A stretch of DNA of 64,000 nt from Tsukamurella ocularis. GTDB taxonomy: Bacteria > Actinomycetota > Actinomycetes > Mycobacteriales > Mycobacteriaceae. This document shows positions 60,898-64,000 of this stretch, one piece after another. The translations under genes and the position numbers were made by a program. The stretch spans positions 806,001-870,000 of the forward strand of contig NZ_JANUCJ010000001.1 in assembly GCF_024807615.1 (NCBI RefSeq), read 5' to 3'. Below the pieces are notes generated by a model. The model did no database searches. It was not told the DNA's origin and saw only the letters and a program-made list of their open reading frames with translations. Each line of letters starts with the position of its first letter. The first letter of the stretch is position 1.

Positions 60898-62304
60898 TCA
60901 GCCCTTGGCCATGTCCACGAAACGGGAGTAGTGCAGCTGGTGGGCGACGGTGACGGTGGCGGTAGGGCCGGCGCGGTGCTTGCCGAGGATGAAGTCGGCC
61001 TCGCCGGCGCGAGGATCGTCGCGCTCGTAGGCGTCGGGGCGGTGCACGAGAACGACCATGTCGGCGTCCTGCTCGAGCGAGCCGGACTCACGGAGGTCAG
61101 CGACCTGGGGCTTCTTGTCGGTGCGCTGCTCGGGACCACGGTTGAGCTGTGCGACCGCGATGAGCGGGACCTCGAGCTCCTTAGCGAGCAGTTTGAGCTG
61201 CCGGGAGAACTCCGAGACCTCCTGCTGACGCGACTCGACCTTCTTGCCCGACGTCATCAGCTGCAGGTAGTCGATCACGATGAGCTTGAGGTCGTGCCGC
61301 TGCTTGAGCCGGCGGGCCTTCGCGCGGATCTCCATCATCGTGAGGTTCGGCGAGTCGTCGACGAACAGCGGCGCCTCGGAGATCTCCGACATGCGGCGCG
61401 CGAGGCGGGTCCAGTCGTCGTCGGACATCTTGCCCGAGCGCATGTCGGCCAGCTTGATCCGCGCTTCCGCGGACAGCAGTCGCATGACCACCTCGGTCTT
61501 GCTCATCTCGAGGCTGAACAGGACGCCGGGCATCTGGTGCTCGATGGTGCAGGACCGCAGGACGTCGAGCGCCATCGTCGACTTACCGGCGCCGGGGCGG
61601 CCGGCGACGATGATCATCTGGCCCGAGTGCAGGCCGTTGGTGAGCGCGTCGAAGTCGGTGAAGCCCGTGGGCACGCCCATGCTGACGCCGCCGCGGGAAG
61701 CGATGGCGTCGATCTCGTCCATGGTGGGCTGCAGCAGTTCCTCGAGGATCACGTAGTCCTCGGACGCCTTGCGCTCGGTGACGTCGTAGACGGCCGCCTG
61801 GGCCCGGTCCACCACCTCGGCCACGTCGGCACCGTCGGACCCCGAGTAGCCGTACTGAACGATCCTGGTGCCCGCCTCGACGAGCCGCCGCAGGATGGCC
61901 TTCTCGGCCACGATCTCCGCGTAGTAGCCCGCGTTGGCCGCGGTGGGCACGGTGGAGATCAGGGTGTGCAGATAGGGGGCGCCGCCGACGCGCTTGAGCT
62001 CGCCCTTGCGGTCGAGCGTGGCGGAGACGGTGACCGCGTCCGCGGGCTCGCCCGCGCCATAGAGGTCGAGGATCGCGTCGTACACGGACTGATGCGCGGG
62101 CCGGTAGAAGTCACCCGGGCTGATGACCTCAAGGACGTCTGCGATGGCGTCCTTGGAGAGCATCATGGCGCCCAGCACCGACTGCTCCGCGGCGATGTCC
62201 TGCGGGGGCTGGCGGCCGAAGTCCTCGGCGGGCGGACCGTCGGGCCGGGGCTCCGGACGGCCCACGGGACCCGGAGTGAACTCCTGCTCGTCCGTGACCG
62301 ACAC
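60898..62304 (-). CDS. dnaB: Replicative DNA helicase DnaB
   Basis: The 468-residue helicase unwinds DNA at the replication fork. An N-terminal primase-binding domain (QDIAAEQSVLGAMM, about residues 35-48) precedes the RecA-like ATPase domain. That domain has AGRPGAGKSTMALDV (Walker A, about residues 215-229), LKLIVIDYLQLMTSG (Walker B) and SGSLEQDADMV. Many mycobacterial DnaB proteins carry inteins; here the motifs are contiguous and the length is normal, so there is none. Start is the GTG at 62304. The order rpsR-rplI-dnaB on one strand matches the region near oriC in mycobacteria. Confidence 0.97.
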   Translation of the reverse strand: MSVTDEQEFTPGPVGRPEPRPDGPPAEDFGRQPPQDIAAEQSVLGAMMLSKDAIADVLEVISPGDFYRPAHQSVYDAILDLYGAGEPADAVTVSATLDRKGELKRVGGAPYLHTLISTVPTAANAGYYAEIVAEKAILRRLVEAGTRIVQYGYSGSDGADVAEVVDRAQAAVYDVTERKASEDYVILEELLQPTMDEIDAIASRGGVSMGVPTGFTDFDALTNGLHSGQMIIVAGRPGAGKSTMALDVLRSCTIEHQMPGVLFSLEMSKTEVVMRLLSAEARIKLADMRSGKMSDDDWTRLARRMSEISEAPLFVDDSPNLTMMEIRAKARRLKQRHDLKLIVIDYLQLMTSGKKVESRQQEVSEFSRQLKLLAKELEVPLIAVAQLNRGPEQRTDKKPQVADLRESGSLEQDADMVVLVHRPDAYERDDPRAGEADFILGKHRAGPTATVTVAHQLHYSRFVDMAKG

Positions 62305-62846
62305 CGCGCACCCACCTCTCTCGCGCCCGCGATCGCCGGTCGGCGGTGCGGACTCACCCGTACTCTTTCCGTCTACCCCGCACCCCTGACAGGTTTCCGG
62401 ATCGGAAATCCCGCACGGGCGCGCGATGGACGCACGTGAACGCTAGGCCCTCCGCTCAACACCGCAAAGCGGAGCTGTGGATGGATCTGTGAGTGGACTG
62501 TGGATGGTGCGCGGTCAGGGTGGGGACGCCTGTGTGGACCGATGGGGAAAACCTGTGGAAACTCCGGCGGACGTTCTGCATCTCCCCAGCACAAGTGCGG
62601 TAGTGAGGGTAGATATCGTTGTGGATCGAGATTCCTCCGCGTGTCGCACCGACCTGACATTCGGGCGTGTCGTGAGTGAATCGGTCACCGCCGGGCCGGG
62701 AAAACCACCCTCAGTTGTTACCAGCCGGTCACCTGCAATGCTCCCTACCAGCGCGAACGCGTCACGCAACGCCGATGCACCTTCTTCCCGCCTCGATGGC
62801 CGCGTATTCTGATCGGTGCATCAATCACTGCGGAAGGATCCACCCG
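62305..62846. other. 542-base region upstream of dnaB with repeated TGTGGA motifs
   Basis: This gap between dnaB and the divergent secreted-protein gene has no credible gene. It contains five TGTGGA hexamers in the same direction between 62476 and 62628, detailed separately. The dnaB promoter should lie near its left end. The sequence shortly before 62847 has GCGGAAGGATCC, the ribosome site of the secreted-protein gene. Confidence 0.7.
62476..62628 (+). repeat. Five same-direction TGTGGA motifs, DnaA-box-like
   Basis: TGTGGATGG at 62476-62484 and 62499-62507, TGTGGACCG at 62533-62541, TGTGGAAAC at 62554-62562 and TGTGGATCG at 62620-62628 share TGTGGA, the complement of the TCCACA end of DnaA boxes (TTRTCCACA). 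None matches the full 9-base box. They could bind DnaA weakly and regulate dnaB, or be unrelated. Confidence 0.6.
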
Positions 62847-63347
62847 ATGAACACCTCCACGATCTCGGCGCGCACAGCCGGCGTCGCGGTCGCGCTCGCG
62901 GCCGTCGCCACGTGCGCCATCGGGCCCGCGGGGGCGGCCCCGACCCCCGCCCCCAAGCCGAAGCCCAAGCCCGTTTCGGCGTCCGCCACCTGCACGAGCG
63001 CGAACCCCATGTTCATCGTCGGAGGCCAGATGCTGACCTGGAAGGTGACCGCCACCGTCGGCGGCCCCGGGCAGATCCTGGTCTCCGCGACCGGCAACGC
63101 GGGCGCCCGAGACCTCGTCCTGAGCCAGTTCGCCTCGTCCGCGAGTCTGTCGTGGAACAACACCACCTCGGGCAAGTTCGGCAGCGCCAAGCTCAGCGGC
63201 GTCGGCCCCCTCCCCACCCTGAACAAGACGCCCATCACCACCGGCAAGGGCGCCGTGACCTTCAACCTTGTCATCAAGGCCGGCGCGGGCAGCGAATGGA
63301 TCGGTACCCAGGCCAGCACGCCGTGCGTCGGCACGATCACCGTCTGA
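62847..63347 (+). CDS. Small secreted protein
   Basis: The 166-residue protein has a signal peptide of about 30 residues ending AGAAPTPAP. A Pro/Lys-rich linker (PAPKPKPKPVS) follows, then a beta-rich domain with two Cys, in ATCTSANP and TPCVGTITV near the two ends, likely joined by a disulfide. It has no known family. The ATG at 62847 follows GGAAGG. It is transcribed opposite to dnaB and rplI and sits between them, a place where mycobacteria also have a hypothetical gene. Confidence 0.8.
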   Translation: MNTSTISARTAGVAVALAAVATCAIGPAGAAPTPAPKPKPKPVSASATCTSANPMFIVGGQMLTWKVTATVGGPGQILVSATGNAGARDLVLSQFASSASLSWNNTTSGKFGSAKLSGVGPLPTLNKTPITTGKGAVTFNLVIKAGAGSEWIGTQASTPCVGTITV

Positions 63348-63366
63348 CCGACACCGAACGACGCGA

Positions 63367-63398
63367 GAACCCCCACCGCCCGGAGGCGATGGGGGTTC
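63367..63398. terminator. Bidirectional-type hairpin between the secreted-protein gene and rplI
   Basis: GAACCCCCACCGCC pairs with GGCGATGGGGGTTC around a CGGA loop with one mismatch. TTCTTCTCGTCT follows on the plus strand. It lies between two convergent genes and can end transcription of both. Confidence 0.8.
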
Positions 63399-63413
63399 TT
63401 CTCGTCTGTGCGA

Positions 63414-63866
63414 CTACTGCGCGGCGACGGTGAGCGCGAACTTCGCGCGCACGTCCGGGTGCAGCACCACGACCACGGGGAACGAACCCGTGGACTTGAT
63501 GTGCCCCTGCGGCAGCTCGATGCTGCGCTTGTCGACGGCGGGGCCGCCGGCGGACTTGAGTGCTGCGGCGACATCGGCAGCGGTGACCGAGCCGAAGAGC
63601 TTGCCCGAATCGGCGGTCTTCACGGTCAGCGAGACGGACTCCAGGCCCTCGATGGCCTGCTTCAGCTCGTTGGCGTGATCGAGGCCGCGCACACGCTTGG
63701 CCTCCTGGCTGCGGCGGATGCCCTCGACCTGCTTCTCGGCGCCACGAGTGGCGACGATGGCCAGGCCGCGGGGCAGCAGGTAGTTACGGCCGTAGCCGTC
63801 CTTGACCTCGACGGTGTCGCCGGGGGCGCCCAGGTTGTCGACGTCGGCGGTGAGGATGAGCTTCAT
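63414..63866 (-). CDS. rplI: 50S ribosomal protein L9
   Basis: L9 binds 23S rRNA at the base of the L1 stalk. The 150 residues begin [26 protein letters not shown] (about residues 24-36) is the signature of the N-terminal RNA-binding domain. A long central helix region leads to the C-terminal domain ([17 protein letters not shown]). GGAGGGGTGAAGAA precedes the ATG at 63866. rpsR ends 14 bases upstream on the same strand. Confidence 0.98.
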   Translation of the reverse strand: MKLILTADVDNLGAPGDTVEVKDGYGRNYLLPRGLAIVATRGAEKQVEGIRRSQEAKRVRGLDHANELKQAIEGLESVSLTVKTADSGKLFGSVTAADVAAALKSAGGPAVDKRSIELPQGHIKSTGSFPVVVVLHPDVRAKFALTVAAQ

Positions 63867-63880
63867 TTCTTCACCCCTCC

Positions 63881-64000
63881 TTAGCGGGTCGTCGACGTGA
63901 ACGGCAGCAGGGCCACCTCACGCGCGTTCTTGACGGCGATCGCGATGTCGCGCTGGTGCTGGACGCAGTTGCCCGTCACGCGACGGCTGCGGATCTTGCC
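63881..64000 (-). CDS. rpsR: 30S ribosomal protein S18, C-terminal part only
   Basis: The last 39 codons are visible; the start lies beyond the right edge. [20 protein letters not shown] and [11 protein letters not shown] are the typical S18 C-terminal sequence. It is followed at once by rplI, the usual order of the rpsF-ssb-rpsR-rplI operon. [11 protein letters not shown] keeps one Cys; whether the full protein carries a zinc motif cannot be seen. Confidence 0.97.
   Translation of the reverse strand, partial: GKIRSRRVTGNCVQHQRDIAIAVKNAREVALLPFTSTTR

Noticed and set aside
60898-62304. Possible intein in dnaB
   Set aside because: Walker A, Walker B and flanking motifs are contiguous and the protein is 468 residues, the normal intein-free length.
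62305-62846. Replication origin upstream of dnaB
   Set aside because: The TGTGGA motifs are not full DnaA boxes, there is no AT-rich unwinding region, and no dnaA or dnaN gene is adjacent.

Overview
The window is high-GC, densely packed actinobacterial chromosome. It carries the arabinogalactan genes of mycolic-acid bacteria (dprE1, dprE2, aftA and three emb arabinosyltransferases), an EspR-like regulator, a DevR/DevS (DosR-type) pair, BioQ with bioYMN, and the rpsR-rplI-dnaB block. This points to the Mycobacteriales. Three emb genes together with this mix fit Tsukamurella or a close relative, but the genus is inferred from context only. No insertion sequence, prophage, CRISPR array, tRNA or rRNA was recognised.

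Layout. 1-3.7 kb: a truncated FAD/NAD(P)-binding protein, then a minus-strand cluster (small XRE regulator, membrane protein, GtrA-like protein, GT-C glycosyltransferase). 3.7-5.8 kb: a small unknown gene and glmS. 5.8-10.9 kb: a four-gene minus-strand operon that reads as ectoine catabolism (doe-type deacetylase, transaminase, ectoine hydrolase, aldehyde dehydrogenase). 11.2-13.1 kb: an acyl-CoA dehydrogenase divergent from its likely TetR regulator. 13.2-18.1 kb: dprE1-dprE2-aftA plus an SDR. 18.2-21.5 kb: an iron-siderophore binding lipoprotein behind an IdeR/DtxR-like box, a Tat-exported metallophosphoesterase and a small ART-like protein. 21.5-23.9 kb: biotin uptake (bioYMN) facing bioQ. 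24.0-26.5 kb: a type II dehydroquinase, an EspR-like regulator, an ImmA/IrrE-type protease and a membrane protein. 26.6-36.6 kb: three emb genes.

36.6-41.6 kb: carboxylesterase, BCCT osmolyte transporter, AIM24 protein, acyl-ACP desaturase. 41.7-44.0 kb: devR and devS with a small antisense gene between them and three DosR-box-like palindromes. 44.0-48.5 kb: a cysteine dioxygenase-rhodanese fusion and a ProXZVW osmoprotectant ABC operon. 48.7-50.9 kb: a HelD/HelR-type RNA polymerase-associated helicase behind an inverted repeat resembling a rifamycin-associated element. 51-56.5 kb: DUF1345 protein, two TetR regulators and an SDR / saccharopine-dehydrogenase-like / acyl-CoA ligase operon behind paired operators. 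56.5-60.7 kb: lipoprotein, a cyclase-permease-NTF2 operon and a divergent two-half Lrp regulator. 60.7-64 kb: a small CxxC protein, dnaB (no intein), a secreted protein, rplI and the end of rpsR.

Themes. (1) Cell-wall arabinan synthesis: DprE1/DprE2 make decaprenylphosphoryl-arabinose, AftA primes the galactan and the Emb proteins extend it. (2) Osmolytes: an ectoine-degrading operon, a BCCT carrier and a ProXZVW ABC importer occur in one 45-kb stretch. (3) Local regulation: many regulators sit beside visible operators (IdeR-like, BioQ, DosR, TetR pairs, RAE-like). (4) Many first genes have a TANNNT -10 hexamer 6-8 bases before the start codon, so leaderless transcripts look common.
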